Source: Oreocharis arfaki | Lineage: Eukaryota; Chordata; Aves; Passeriformes; Paramythiidae | Length of the DNA stretch: 64,000 bases | Direction: 5' to 3' | Assembly (NCBI GenBank): GCA_013398015.1 | Contig: VZRR01003270.1 | Location: 419,332-483,331 of the forward strand | Shown here: in pieces, positions 24,428 to 37,900 of the stretch | Position numbering within the stretch: position 1 is the stretch's first letter | Layout: each line of letters opens with the position of its first letter | Program-made: the position numbers and the translations under genes | Notes under the pieces: model-generated | Database searches by the model: none | What the model saw: only the letters and a program-made list of their open reading frames with translations | What the model was told of the DNA's origin: nothing

Positions 24428-24728
24428 CCTGAATGGTTTGGTTGTAAGGAACCTTAAAGATCACCTCGTTCCAACCTCTCTACCATGGGCAGGGAAACCT
24501 TCTACTTGGCCAAGCTGTTCAGAGCCCTAGCCAGCCTGGCCTTGAACACTTCCAGGGATGGGGCATCCACAGCTTCTCTGGGCATCCTGTGTCTCACCAC
24601 CCACACAGCGAAGAATTTCTTCAAATACCTAATCTAAACCTGCCCTCTTTCACCTTAAAGCCACAACCCCTTGTCCTGCCACTACGTGCTCCTGTAAAAA
24701 GAGCCTCTCCAGTGCTCTTGCAGACCCA
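24428..24728 (-). mobile_element. CR1 LINE 3' end, truncated
   Basis: About 300 bp matches the well-known avian CR1 3' region in reverse orientation: ggaaccttaaagatcacctc, ccatgggcagggaaaccttc, ggccttgaacacttccaggg, atggggcatccacagcttct, aagaatttcttcaaatacct and ccccttgtcctgccactacg. The 3' terminus is at the left, where gaatggtttggtt is the reverse complement of the CR1 end; the usual terminal octamer repeat is not visible. The element covers the 3' UTR and possibly the last codons of the reverse transcriptase ORF. Several indels show it is old and inactive. Confidence 0.95.
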
Positions 24729-27700
24729 GGTTGTGCAGGTTGAATTTATATTTCCAAAGGCATGCCAACAATAATTGGCATTCCTTGATTTCTGCTTCTT
24801 TTCGGTGTTCCTACTGCCCTTGTCACTCTTGTACCTGAACCTTGTCTAGAGTTCCTGTTTCCCTGCAGGGGTCAGGCTGAGGGGAATTCAGTGTCTTCCC
24901 TCCATAATCTGCCCCATACAGCAGATATCCTATGTAGATATTCTGGTTATTTAATGTTTGGGTTATTTTTTTTCCTTTAGGGTTTTTTTGGTTTGGTTTT
25001 CTTTTAGTTGAATAACAGTTAAAAAGCAACAAGGCTGAAAAGGCTATTTGTTAACCAGGGAAAGGAAAAAAAAAATTGGAAATACTGTGCAACAGGATGA
25101 AAAATGAAGTTGCCTACTGGGTTATGGAGACAAATGTCCTTTAGTAATTGTAAGAGTCAGATTAATTCTTTTCCAGTGGTGTAAATCAGTGTGCTTAAGC
25201 TTTTTCCTTTAGCAGATTGGTGGGCAACACAGATCTGTCAGTTGCCTTTCCTCCCTTATACCTAAACAATTTTTACAGGGCTCTTTCGTGTTTTGGTATC
25301 GGAGACACTCTTTTCGTGATCCCTTGTGATGTAATAAAGTGGTAACATTCCTGAACAAGCACTGCAGAGCTGAGGAATGAGTTTTGTGCCCTTCAGATTC
25401 TGTCTTCAGAGAGAACGGTGTGCAGTGCTTGGGCCTTGATAACTTGAATTGGGCGATAAATTCAAGTGGTATCTCAATCGCTCCGTGTTTTAGCTTTTCT
25501 GCCGTGTCACTGAGATGTTTGTGCTGTTGGAAGGAGAATTCTTGTTCAGAGCCTACTTAACAAGAAAACTGCCGAGTGGCTAAGGGTAGAAAAAGAGGAA
25601 AAACAGAAATGAAGCATAGGGAGAGGGACTAGGCGTGAGGGATCCCTGCAGAATTGATCACTCACCAGAGCACCCAGCCAGAAGCAGCTTCTGGGCAGGC
25701 AGGTGAACAGCTGGACTGGAGACCAAGTGGACTAATTTTGGACAGCTCCTGGTGATTAGGCATGAGGGGGAAATGAAAAGAATAAGACGCATATCTGCCA
25801 CAAAGACAATTAATTGTAAAATTTTGTGTACAAGGTACAATGTTCCTTGCTTACTTGAAACAGACAACTCTCTATTTCTGTGAAAGACAGTGAGAGCTGC
25901 TGAATAGCTCAGGAAGTGTTGGTAGGTGCTTTAATACAGACAGGGAACCCAGCATTTGGACAGGTGGCTTTTAAGATATTGGCTCTGATTCACTGTTGTG
26001 CCCTTTGCAGAACTAATGAAAGCATGGGGAATGTGCCTGTGGGATTTTAGGGGTTTCTGGGAATTGCTAGGGAGGCATTTTGTCTGTAATGCAGGTTAGA
26101 AGTTCAGCAGCTCTTGCCTCCAAAGGTCTGGACCAACAGCTGGGAATAGTGTGCTGCCAACGTACCCTCAGCTCAAAACCCTCGAGGAGCAGCAGCAGGA
26201 TTTCCTCCCATCATTTCTCTGCCAGTCAGGAGAAGGGAAGCAGCAGTGAGCCCTGAGCTCAGCACCTGGCTCCCTGCGTGCTGGTGAGGAAGAGGCAGGG
26301 TACCACTGATGCTCAGACCATTTGTTTACCCTCAAGCCAGACCTGGCTTTGCACCTTATGCTTTCCTGGTGCTGCCTTGCTTGGACTTCTCTTGCCTCAT
26401 TGTCAGCTTCCGCTGACTCCCAAGGAGCACGTTTTTCTTGGAAGCTTCTATTTAAAAAAAAACCTAGCCTAGGGATTAAAAACATCTTTACTATAGGGTG
26501 CTTGCAGTGTTTTACCAGGAGCTTGGGAACCCTGTCAGAGTGTGACAGAAGTAAGAAAAAGAAAGTATCTAAATAGGGGTGATAAAGTGGGATGAAAATG
26601 GGAGAAGTCGCAGGTAGGAGGACAAGAGACAAAAGCCATCAAGTGCGAGGAAGAAAAACAAAGGAGAATCGAAGTAACAAGCAGTTAATTTGTAAAACAG
26701 TTTCCAAGTTAAGCTCTATCTCTGTGACTGTGCTTGCTGCAGTGCTCCGTGTTGTCTTGTACGCACAGTGAGGGTCCCTGGAGACAGCGAACCATCTCCC
26801 TAAAATAGGCATCTGTCCTGTGTGCGCTGCAGAATGCCACTGTCCTCTCTCCTGCAAAGCTGCCTTGACTCAGTCCCTGTGGTAAATTGCCTTCAGGCCC
26901 TTCAAAACCACGTTCAGCTGTCAAGTGCCTCCAGGAGAAGCTGGCCAAAGAGCGTTTTTGGTTTTGTTTTTTTTTTTTTGCATATTCTTTACCTTTCTTA
27001 AGTATTCTGAGTTCAAATATCCTTGCTTATATCGAGCACATCTTATTTCTGTTCCCTTCTTCCGTGTTGTCTACGTAGCTTTGTTTTTCTTGGGTGAGTT
27101 TCATAGCCAGGTAATCTTTTTTTAGTTATTGTTTTTACTCCCCAAAAAATGTACTCACTTTTTAGAGAGGAATCCTCGGGCTAAATAGTTTTTACCACCT
27201 ATCATTGCCCACCACTGAACCTGGTGCTGCAATCCTGTGCTTCACCTTGAGACAGCTTGGCTTCTTTCTGTGTGCTCTTCTAAAAGCTGTCTGATGTGCT
27301 GACTGAGAGCTAAATGCTGTAATGAGAGAGAGAGAGGAGAAAAAAAATTGTTTTTTGGATATAGGATGTCCTTTTCTTTTCCTTCAGTGATTAGAGGCAG
27401 ATGTTAGTGCTTCAAAAAAGGCAGCAAAAGTCATTATTTGGTGCACAGACGGCTTCCCTCATATACTGAAGGAGTTTTAGGGGCTTTTGGGAGTTAGGTA
27501 TTTTTGAGGAAATTTTGAGGAATGGGAAGGTTGGCTGCTTTTAGGGTAAAACTAGATATTCACCATGAAAAGGAAGGTACCATGAGCTGAAATTGGTATA
27601 ACTGAGAGAAGACCTACAAGTGGCCCAACAAAACAAAAAAAGAAAAATGTAGTGTGAATTCTTTCTTCCCATGCCCTGGAAGTCTGTTTCTCATCCTGCT

Positions 27701-30700
27701 TTGGTTTATCTTTTCATCCTCCCTCTTTATTTGCCTGTATAATTTTTGTTTGTCATTCTCTGTCCGTTCTAGTTTTAACATCCCAAGTTAACACAGCACG
27801 ATGTAAATACCATGCACAGCTCTCTTACCTAGTAAACAAGTGTACATGTTAAATATTAGAACATGATTAAGCAACTCTGAACACATCCTGTGTCCTAGAT
27901 CCTGTGTGACTCATATGTCATGGCAGTTAATCAGCTATAACTGGGTAAAGCAGGGAAAAAGGATAATACCGAAAAAGAGGGGCCTTGGTTGATTTTTGTT
28001 TTCTTTTTTTAAATAGTACAGGAATTCTTTTCCATTAATGAAAGAAAGGAGGTTTTTGTGTTGCCTCCATTTAAAGATGTGGGAATGCTCTGTGTGTTCC
28101 TTGCAGGCAGATTGGGAGTATACAGAGGGATTAAGCAACTCTCCACAGGAATGCAGGCATGCTGAGCAGAGATACAGATTTTAAACGAGGCAAAGCCACG
28201 GAAGAGCTCAGGGTACAGAGCAAAGAAAGCCTCACCAGTCAAATAAAAAGTGCAGAACATGGGAATCTCTCTAATCGAGGTAGACCTTATTTATCTAGCA
28301 GAAATTAGTCAAAACAGAGAGAGTGGCACTTTTAATTCATGAGGGGAAAACTGTTGGGATGTGAATATCCCATCATGTTAAATTGTTCTGAAAGGAAAGT
28401 TTCCTAGGGAGACTTGGGATTTTGGCTTACAGAGCAATGCAGATGATGCAATGCATTTTCAGGTCTAGCTCAGAGGTGGAAAAACTCAGAGGATAGATAC
28501 AAGAGAAAAATGTATCCATTAAAATACATAGGTGCTCATACTTGTATATATGACAGCACTTTTTTTTTTTCTCCTCCTAAATGGCCTGAATTTCAAAGAC
28601 TGAAAATCAGAAATCCATAGTGCCTGTTATTCTTGGGTTCTTTTTTGCCTAAACACCAGCATATTCTTAAACAGTTGAGAATAACTGCTAAAGCTGCAGT
28701 ATTTCTCTCAGAAATTACTGCCTGGTAAAATGCAGACCCATAAGAATTATTTTAGAGGGCTGTAAAGCTCCTCTTGGGAGAGTGCAGAGTAGGAGTCCTG
28801 GTGAAGGGGAGGGTGTTGTGGGCACAGCTGGGGCTGGAATAACCCCACACCCTCCTTCTGGGGGTTCCACCAGTCTTTCTGCTTATTAGAGCCCTGATCT
28901 CCTCCTTGGGAAAGTCTTCTTTGCTCACACTGCAATGCTCTAGAGCAGCACCAGCCTTACCCAAAGTGTACCAGCAGGGATTTCTAAGCAGTGTGGGGAG
29001 TTTGCACGAGGTCATAATGCTTACTGTCAACAGAAAGCCAATATTCTCTCTTTTTACTTATGACCTGCTCAGATTTTGATCTCAAATCTCCATTTTCATC
29101 AGTCTACCCACAGCATGAATTCTTTTGATTGCCTTTAGGGAGGAGTGCTGTGGCAGTGAGCTGTGCTGTGCCTGTTTTACAGGAGACGTGTGCCTTGTTG
29201 TGCCCTCACGAGGTGCACCACTATTTTAGATAATTGGTTTTTGTCCGGTGTTTCCAAGAGCTGAGGCCTCCTGCATTACTCTGTCGCAGTCCTGGAGACC
29301 CCATCCTGTCTGATACTGTTTTACTTGAACTGAATCACAATTTCCTGAGAGAAGTTTTGGTTCTGCAGAGGAAAAAAAATGTACAGCAACAGGTAGGAGG
29401 AGCAGCAGGTTGGTGCACAGGGTGTAACAACTTCACTGGGACCCTGGCAACTGGTCCAAGTCAGGTTTTACAGAGAACAGGAGAACTGTGTTGTGCAGAT
29501 GAGTGTTGCAACTCCCACTCTGGTGAGTGCAGCCTGTCTCTGCTGTGCCAGGCAGCCTCTGCACCCCAGTCAGCAATCAGCTGTGGGTCAAACAGCACAG
29601 AGCTCTTTTAGCAAATGGAAGTTCATACCAGCTGCAGTGCCATGAATCCATGCTGTGATGTATCATATCCCCCCTGCAAGCATGTCGCAACAAAAGGCTG
29701 CTGAACTGTTTTGGATAACTTCTTGTACAGACAGTTTTCCTGCTGAGAGAGAATTTTGGTGCTCCTGGTCCCCACTGGCACTGCAGTTGCATTTATGAGG
29801 TCCTGGTGTCATTTTGATGTTACAGGGCAAATGTCACCAAATTACAGGTGTGCTCCTAGGGTGTTAGGTATTAGCTTGCAGAAGTGAGCCCAAAAACATC
29901 CTTCTGGATAAAGAAGTTTCTTTGGCACCTCGCAATCACTGCCTGATGTGTACACCCTGTCTATGGTGTGGAATAGCAAAGAATGTCCCCAGGATTCCGC
30001 CATCCCTCTCCTGATTTTGTCCTGAGGTGGTAGTCAGGCAGGTCCAGTTCCCAAACTTGTCTCTCAGGTTTGAACAGCTTTTGTTTTGGAGGTGGAGATC
30101 CAGACACCACCTGCACTTTCAGCTGAACCTCTGGAAATCCCTGTGTACAAAAAGAAAAGTGGAGTGCAAAACAAAGCAGCGAAAGACATGAACGGTTAGA
30201 GAGATGGCAGGAACATGAGGCAGGAGGTGGCATCTAAGCAACAAAGAGGGGCAGAGACAGCAACATCTCAGTTTTCATCCACCAGGAATTAATCAAAGAT
30301 TTCTAAACATTTAGACAAGGTCTTTTCATGCTTGTCAGAGGTTTGTCTTGTGTAAATTGCTATTAGCTTGTTAGCTGGTTAAATCAGTCGAGTCACTGTG
30401 CCAAGCTCCTATCCCTAGAGGCATCATCACTCCAATTAGTCAACAAACCACTTGGTGTCTCTGAAAATATAAGAAATAAAATCAGGCTGTCATTGTCCTA
30501 AAATGGGTACTTAGGAGTGGAAAGACCTCAAACCTACAAATGCCTTCATCCTATGTATTTCTCAATTTTCCCACTTGTGAAATAGAGACAGTTTCTCTTT
30601 TGCCCGTGGGGTGTGATTTATATTTAAATTCATTCATTACTGTCTGGTGAGTCTTATTGCAACCTTTGGATGAAGGAGACTGAATTTATTCAAGCTGCTG

Positions 30701-31498
30701 GTATTGCTGCTTTGAAGACTCCTGTGATCTATGGAAATCAGTAGGTTCAGTGGCCTAAGCCAAATTCTCAGCAAATTCTGACTCTTTCTCTGCTGCTTGT
30801 AACAAGGAAGCTCCAGTGTTGCTCCAGAGACAGGAGTTCAGCAATCCACTAATCCCCACGTTTCTCTAAGTCTAGAATTAATTACAAATATGCTCAGCAA
30901 AGCTCATAGATTTCTGCTGCAGGGGCTCTGTGGACCCAAGGCAAATGAGAGCAAAAGAAGACTAAACATTCACAAGGTTGTGTTCCTGAATGCCCTTCAG
31001 AACCAGATCCACCGAGGAAGAGAAACTCCTGTTATAAATATCACCAGCCTAGATGAGAATCCATCAGAACGATGAGAGCCTTCTCAGAGAGGGCAAAATC
31101 CCTCCTCTTAACTTGGACTCTACAGAGTAATCTTGGAAAACCCTGAAATTGCACCATAAGAACAGAAAAACTTACTCCATCCCAGTGCAATTGCAGTGAC
31201 ATTTCTGTACTGATCAGCCCTGGGGAGAAGCCTGGATTCTGTTTCCCCCAAGAGAGATATTGAGCTCCTTTTTTCAAATGATGACACATGGAGGCATTCC
31301 TTGAAATCCCAAATGACTGATGGATTTCTTGCCTAGATCTGCCTTAACTGCATGGGTGTCAGAAACATTTTGAAAGGCTTTTCACTTGCGAATAGAGAAG
31401 GGCTGTCCCCTGGAGTCTCTGTCCAAACCCAACAGACAGCTGATGAGACAAATCTGGCTGGATCTTGAGGCTGTGGACATCTATTAGAGCCTCAGGAA
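24729..31498. other. Intron 3 sequence; no gene recognised
   Basis: No exon, RNA gene or clear transposon. Short homopolymers occur (T-run at about 28560-28570; AG run near 27325). Predicted open frames overlap one another on both strands and have no family motifs. Confidence 0.5.
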
Positions 31499-32080
31499 TA
31501 CAAAAGTTGGGACTAGAAGATACCCTGGTAGGCCATTTAGTCATCCTACCCCACAGGAGAATTTAACTTCTAGGGATTTAAAGTCTGGCTTCCCAGCCAA
31601 TGTGCTCTGTCACAGCCCTCTCACCAGTACTGACATCCCAAAGAAAAGTTTCCTTGCTGTCCACCCTGAACCTTCTTCATGCCAGTGTCAAGCCATTACT
31701 TCCTGCCATATCCAAAGTGAAAGCAGGCAAATGAATTATTCACAACCTCTCTGCAGCAGCCTAGAGCTTTCTCAGGTTTTCCTTCTCTGTGCTGAACAGT
31801 CTCACCACAGCTTTTCCTCTCAGGTAATTTTTACACACTTCAGGAGATCCCTGTTGATCTCTCTTGGATCACCCCCAGTCCATCCATGCATCCTTTCATT
31901 CACAGAATTTCAGCAAAGCTTTCACCCCCGCTGTGTGGAGCAGAAGGAATTTTTCTTGTGTCTTTGTTTACACATCCTAGCGTGGTGTTTGCTTTTTTTG
32001 TTTTGCAACGGCACGACACTGAGTCATATTCGGTATGTGATTGACTACATAACCCCTGCAGCCTTCTCTGAAGATCTGAA
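31499..32080 (-). mobile_element. Old, diverged CR1 LINE fragment
   Basis: Read on the + strand this is a CR1 3' region in reverse. gttgggactagaagataccctggtaggccatttagtc resembles the terminal 'gggactggaagggacctcnngaggtcatctagtcc' block. tccttgctgtccaccctgaa lies at the position of the usual 'cttgctgcagtttaagcccattgcttcttgtcc'. The right part, from acacatcctagcgtggtgtt through tttgcaacggcacgacactg to agtcatattcggtatgtgat, matches a conserved CR1 block. Divergence is high, so it is much older than the 24.4 kb copy. A 186-codon open frame across it is fortuitous. Confidence 0.8.
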
Positions 32081-34704
32081 GCACTTACATGATGAGACAA
32101 ACTTATCCCTTCAGTCTGGCAATCTCATCCTTTCAGGCAGCTCCAGAAGACTTGTGGGATAATTCAGCCCTATTAGTTTCATATCTGGCAAGCTGTACAA
32201 GAGATTTCACTGTCAGTTCCCATTTCTGTGTAACAGCCCAGCTAACTGATATAGTGCAGTGAATCTAGCAGCACTGGTTCCTGGTGATTGAACTTTTCAT
32301 GAAGGGAATGATTGCAGAAAGGAAGCTAATTAAAATTAAAGAATTTCTGTTAATTATTTTATTCTATTTTACGGCATTTGCCATAGGCCAGTGGTTTCAT
32401 AGCCTTCATTGCTAATGGGGTTTTTTTTTTTAAACCTTGTGAAAACAAATTGGGTTTGAAATAAAGCAGGGTGAGACAGCACAGGAGAGTGGAACAGAGG
32501 ACATGCCAAGTGACAGAGTTGTTTGGAGTATAAGTTGTGGAGGGTAGCTTGTGGAGTCATGCTCGGGGGCTTGAGACAAGTCCTTGTCGCATGCTATCCT
32601 GTGAGTGTTTTTCTACATCTTCGTGAATCCTGATGGATCCTATAAGGAGAGGCTTGTTAGGAGAGTAAAAAGTATTTTGGAAAATTTCAGTTTAGTCCGT
32701 TTGACTAAAACGAGAAGGCTCCAGCAAAACACAAAAGCGTTTGCAAAAATTTAATCATCGGCTCTTTTTTTCATTCATAAAATACTCTATGAAGAAATTT
32801 TAGGTTGCTGTGTTTGTTCTTGCAGTCTGTCAGAGGATCAGGATAAACTGTGTGCTGAGCCATGCTTATTACCTGCAAAACTGGTTCCCCTTCCGTCTGT
32901 GTGTTACTAACAGTACGAGAGACAGTCGAAACAGAATGAAGGAGCAATATCAAATTTATTTTCCCATGTCTATGTTTGTTCCTTTAACGCCCTTTTCACT
33001 GTTTGGTAAATAATAGCAGCTTATTCCATTTAATTATAGTTTTTAATTAGTTCCCCCACTGAACACAAACGTTAGCAGAGCACTGCCTTAGCACAGTTTG
33101 TAGACAACTGAAAGAAACTGCTAAAATCCCCCAAGTCTGTGCAATTTGATTTTGTGTTACTGGAAAATATTTTTGGTGTTAATAGGCCAAAGTTTACTGT
33201 CCTCTGTTTTTTCTCAGTTCTTGCTTGTGCAGACCTTCTAGAAGTTGGCGGAAATTATGTCCATATAAAGACTTAATTTAAAATCTTTTTTTCAAAATCA
33301 AACCTTTGTTTCATGAGAAATTTCACCGTGTTTGTCGAATTTATATTTTCACCATTTTTTTTTAAAGTCTAAACTTATTATACAATTATTTTAAAAGCTT
33401 TGCCTGCAATTCCATCCGTTTAAGGGATCTGATTGTATTAAATGAGTATTTTGATCTGACGTTTCTGAATTGAACGTGGCAGCCTTCAGTTAAGGGAATC
33501 GCTGCACGTTTGCCTGGGAGACAACACGATAGGAGAATAATTGTCTTAGAATGGCAGCCTGGAGCTCACCCAGCCTCTTCGCTGTGCACGGCCTGAAGTG
33601 CACAGAGAGCAGTGCAGGGGGATGGAGGGGTAAAGAGCCAGCAAATGTCCCACACTGCAGCCTGGGAGGAGCTTGCACTGAGCCCCAGGAAACCCTTGCA
33701 CCCCATCCCGGTTCGGGTACAACCCCCAGCTGCCTTTTGGTTCTGTGCTGGGAGCTGGGTCTCGGCCAGCAGCAAGGCAAGTGATGGGTCTGGCGTGTTA
33801 CAGAGCAGGCAGAACAGCTAGGCAGGATGAAAAACTTGGAAGACGTCCATTGCAGCAGCCTGTAACGTTAATAGCATTAAAAATAATTTTCAGACAGATC
33901 AATATGAATCCTGTTTGCCCCGAGCCTGAGGGTGATTGAAGAGAAAGGGAGCCTTGGGAGCAGAGGGAGTGAAAACACAGAGTGTAACATCTTATTTTCG
34001 TCGAGTGAACACAAAATCTTTGAAATTTGAGTCCATTTGGCAGCCCTGAGCTGTACTCTGACACAGAGGAAATCTGGCTGAGTTCTCAGAGATGTTGGCC
34101 CCACTGAGTGATGGCTGTCGTAAGAATTTGATTTAAACGATTAAAGGGAATTCTGCTCGTGGGTGGGGTTTAGATCTCTTTTTTATTTCTTGCAGACAGG
34201 CCAGCTGAAATCTAATTTTTCATTTAGACAGAGATCCCACAGCCTGCAATGCTTGCAGGAGACAGAGCTGTCTCTGAAGGCAGGGAATAGAGGCAGAATA
34301 CACCTTTTTGCAAACTAGCCAGAAGCTAGTCAAGCTGAGTTTAATTAAAGGACTTTATAGGATATTAATAAGATTCTTGACCTCTCACTGTCTAGACCCT
34401 AATATTTTTCTTAGTTTTTAACTTCATCTACATGAGAATAAATATTTTCTTAAGGGTTAATCATAGTAAAAGAAAATACAGGTACATGGAATGCCTCTCT
34501 TGTGGCATGATAATTAGTGCTCACAATAGTTTTTTACAGACTTTTCTATTGCAAAAAATGGCGTGGGTTCAATCTTCATTCCTTATTGGTGTCTGAACTT
34601 AATTAGAAACCCCTCTTCCTTGTTTCTAATGAATTAAATGCATTAGCATGTAGTAACCCATTTCATAGCTGTTTGTCTTTTTTTTTTTTCCAATTTTCTT
34701 TCCT
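32081..34704. other. Intron 3 sequence; AT-rich in part, nothing recognised
   Basis: AT-rich stretches at about 33000-33060 (two TAATTA in 30 bp) and 33250-33440. The segment at 33480-33800 is GC-richer and gives overlapping open frames on both strands, but none has splice sites or motifs that support a gene. Confidence 0.5.
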
Positions 34705-34811
34705 GCTGGTTTGCAAGTCAGGGTGGTGGAACTGCAGGCATTGTCTGCAAAACTCCAGTGCCTCAAAACTCGATTTTGTTGAATGTTAGGAGAAGCTTGA
34801 AGCATTCTACC
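34705..34811. repeat. Copy 1 of a perfect 107-bp direct repeat at an N seam
   Basis: The segment gctggtttgcaagtcagggt ... gaagcattctacc is identical base for base to 34813-34919 and is separated from it by one N at 34812. It looks like an unmerged overlap of two contig ends. Confidence 0.95.
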
Positions 34812-34812
34812 N
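34812..34812. other. Single-N assembly seam
   Basis: The second N of the window lies exactly between two identical 107-bp segments, the same arrangement as at 6669. Confidence 0.95.
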
Positions 34813-34919
34813 GCTGGTTTGCAAGTCAGGGTGGTGGAACTGCAGGCATTGTCTGCAAAACTCCAGTGCCTCAAAACTCGATTTTGTTGAATGTTAGGAG
34901 AAGCTTGAAGCATTCTACC
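34813..34919. repeat. Copy 2 of the 107-bp direct repeat
   Basis: Identical to 34705-34811. Copy 1 is preceded by unique sequence (poly-T, then ccaattttctttcct), and copy 2 runs on into unique sequence (ttcaatattccccctc). Dropping one copy and the N leaves a continuous sequence. Confidence 0.95.
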
Positions 34920-37900
34920 TTCAATATTCCCCCTCTCTACCGTGTGTAAAGGGAAATTCTCAGAGAGTTTCAGCAGAGCCTTATGTTTAAACATTTTTAT
35001 TGAACCGAAATGTTTTAACGTTCCCAGTTCCGCGTGCTTGGCTTGTTTGAAGCAACTCCAAAGATTTTGTTACGACGTGACCCCGCGTTGCTCTGCACCC
35101 AGCCCAGCACTGCTGGGGGCCCTGTGGGGCTGACACAGTGTCCTGCAGGCTGAGGGTGTTAGCCCTAACATCCAGTTAAGTTGTTGGTTTGTCCCTTTAT
35201 CCCTGCAGCACACACACACAGGAGGATGAAGCACACACTTGGCTCACAAGAAATGAAAATCCGTGCCCTGGTTTGACAGGAGGAGGCCGGGCGAGAATCT
35301 GAATTCCATTTTCCAGCTGCTTGTCCCAGGATCTGTCTCAACATCAGTAGCAACTACAGAGAGGGTCGGCAGAGTGGCTCTGGGAGTCAGCCAAGGCACT
35401 GAAGAACTGGCAAAGTTCTCTGGGGTTTTTTTTGGTTTACCTAAATTAGCAAAACCTGCTAAAAAGTCAAGCACTTCTTTCACTTCTCCTTGCCCAGAAA
35501 TTCTTGCTGCCCTGCAGAGCTGCAGCCCTGTGAGCTTTATCTGTTTAAAATGAAATCAATTTCTATTCTCTGGGTACTGCACAGGTCACAGTCATGTTTT
35601 TAATTACCAATTAGCTTTCCATTAAGGAAATAAAATGAGTTTTATGTGCTGGTTGTCAAAGGTCCTTATAGCCGCCTCATTTCATGTGTCCTGTCTGCTC
35701 AAGCAGCAAGCAACCGAAGAGAAACTTACTCAGGGTAGTAAACAAAACCTGAAAACCTTTGTCCCACAAAAGGAAGGGTGGAGCCTGAGATGGAGAAGCT
35801 GCAAGGACTTTTCACTTTTCATCCCCTTCAGTTGTGTTTTTCCCGTCTGCCGTGAGCACTGTGAACAGAATGTTAAATATGTCCTTAAGTTACTCACGGG
35901 AAGAAAAGGTCACGCACACGTGCACGCTCCATCTCTCTGTCCCTTTCTCTCTTTCCTTCACGCATGCACGCTGTGTGTTTGTATGAATGTGTACAGAGAA
36001 ACCCCAACCCTAGAAGTCTGAGCTGTGGGACCAATTTATTTGCCAAGAAATTTCAAGAGAGAGGGGTTATAAATAGTAATAAATTCAATTTATTTATAAA
36101 GCATTCCCTGTCAGGCGTCACTGCACAAACAATTATAGAAGAATTGTAGTAGATTAAAAACATAAATTAGAGCATCCTAAAATGTGCAAGAGTGATTGGA
36201 TTAAAATGCATTTGACAGAGATGTTTCAGAAGTGGGATTTGACGAGCTGTTCTGGATGGTCAGTCAGAGAAAAGTCTGTGCTCAGTGGCCTGTTAAAACA
36301 GAAGTCCAGGGCCTCTTGCAGCTCGAGCTCTCAGCTCCGTGGTTGAGAGTGATCCACAGAGGGTCTAAGTAGTGCTGGCTGTGCCCATGGTTTATTGAGG
36401 AGCGCAGGTTTGCTGAGATCTCATCTCATGTGAGCTGCCCAAATCCTCCTTCCTTTGGCTGCTGCTCTGTTCTGGGAACCTGCTCTGTGTCGAGGGCTCA
36501 TGGAGGATAGGCAGCACCATCCCTTCTGTCAGCTCAGCACGTGGGTGTGCCACCTGCAAGCCTGGGTTCCCCTTGCCAAGGCAGTTTAGGGGAAGTTTGT
36601 AATTGTTTTGTGTTACCTGGGAAGTTGTAAAGACAAAGAGAGGTGGGCAATTCAGCCTACAGACTAAGAAAATTAGTTGCAAAAATTCTCCCTGATTAAG
36701 ACTGTATTTTAGTCTAACCTGGCATGCACTAGAATTATTCAAAACTTTGTAGGAATAGAGATTTTTTACAAAAGTAAAAAAAAACCACAAACAACCCGCC
36801 CCCCAAGCAACAACAACAAAAAAAAGCAACAAAGCCCCAAACAAACAAAAAAAACACAACAAAAAAAACCCCAAAACAAACCCCAACTTTTTGAGACAAA
36901 TGTTTCTTTATTAAGTTAAGAGTATGGAACACAACTCTTCATCAGCTCTTATCCACGAGGGGATCGTCAAAAATCCTTGGCGCATAGAAAGTCTCATTCT
37001 GGGTGTATTTTCAAAGGAACTCACTATCCCCATGCTGAGCTCTCTTGGGAATTCAGCCCTTCATTTTGGGGCCCAGGTTTTGGTGATCTCTTTGGAAAGA
37101 TGGCTGAATACAACCATGGATGTTTCTCAGTGTGCCTGTTCATGTGGCAAGGCTGAGCTTATAAGGCAGACAAACCGTAGCTGCCATGATGTTGATTGCA
37201 AGCAGCTAAATCGTCAGCTCCTGAAATCATGTAATTGATTAGAATTTAATAAATCTCACGGGGGCAGGGTTGCTTTTTTTTAGCAGTGAGATGGATGGGG
37301 TTCACCTTTGTTAAGCTTTGTCCCTACCACTAAGAATTCTAGAGACCTGTTGAAAAAAAATGTACTGAAAGCCCTGATTGTGCAATGATGATCAGATTAA
37401 AGTGATATCGTGATAAGAGCTCCAGACCTGAGACTTTAGAACTTATAGATGGTGCAAAATAGTAAAATCATTAGAGCTGTCGTTGCTGAGGTCACGTAGG
37501 TTGTTTGCAAAAGCAAGTGTGCTTGTGTGTCCCGCTTAGATGATGCACTGGGGAGAAGACCTTTTAGAAACTGTCCTAATGAGTCATTATTTAATTAGGT
37601 AGTTCTCTAGAGCCCCTCCTAAAGTGGAGATATACGCATACACTGCTCTGTCTGGCAACGAAATACTCAATATTTAACAGTAGCATGTTTTTTTAAGATT
37701 AATAATGACTTTAAAAATTAATAAAGCGGAGCACTGAAATGCTTTGTGGCTGCTAGGTTTGTGTATTGCATTGCGTACGTGATGGAGTGCAGACACCTGA
37801 GCGTGGTGAGCAGCCGGTTTCTCACGTATTTGAGTCATCTGGGGGGCTGGATGAGACACACATGCCTTGTGATGATCTATTAGATACCTCTCTTGTACTG

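Noticed and set aside
31602..32162. 186-codon open frame
   Set aside because: It lies across a diverged CR1 3' region read in reverse and encodes no CR1 or other protein motif.
36392..36932. Hydrophobic 164-codon open frame on the - strand resembling a membrane protein
   Set aside because: The Phe/Leu/Val-rich part comes from translating the A/C-rich low-complexity tract.
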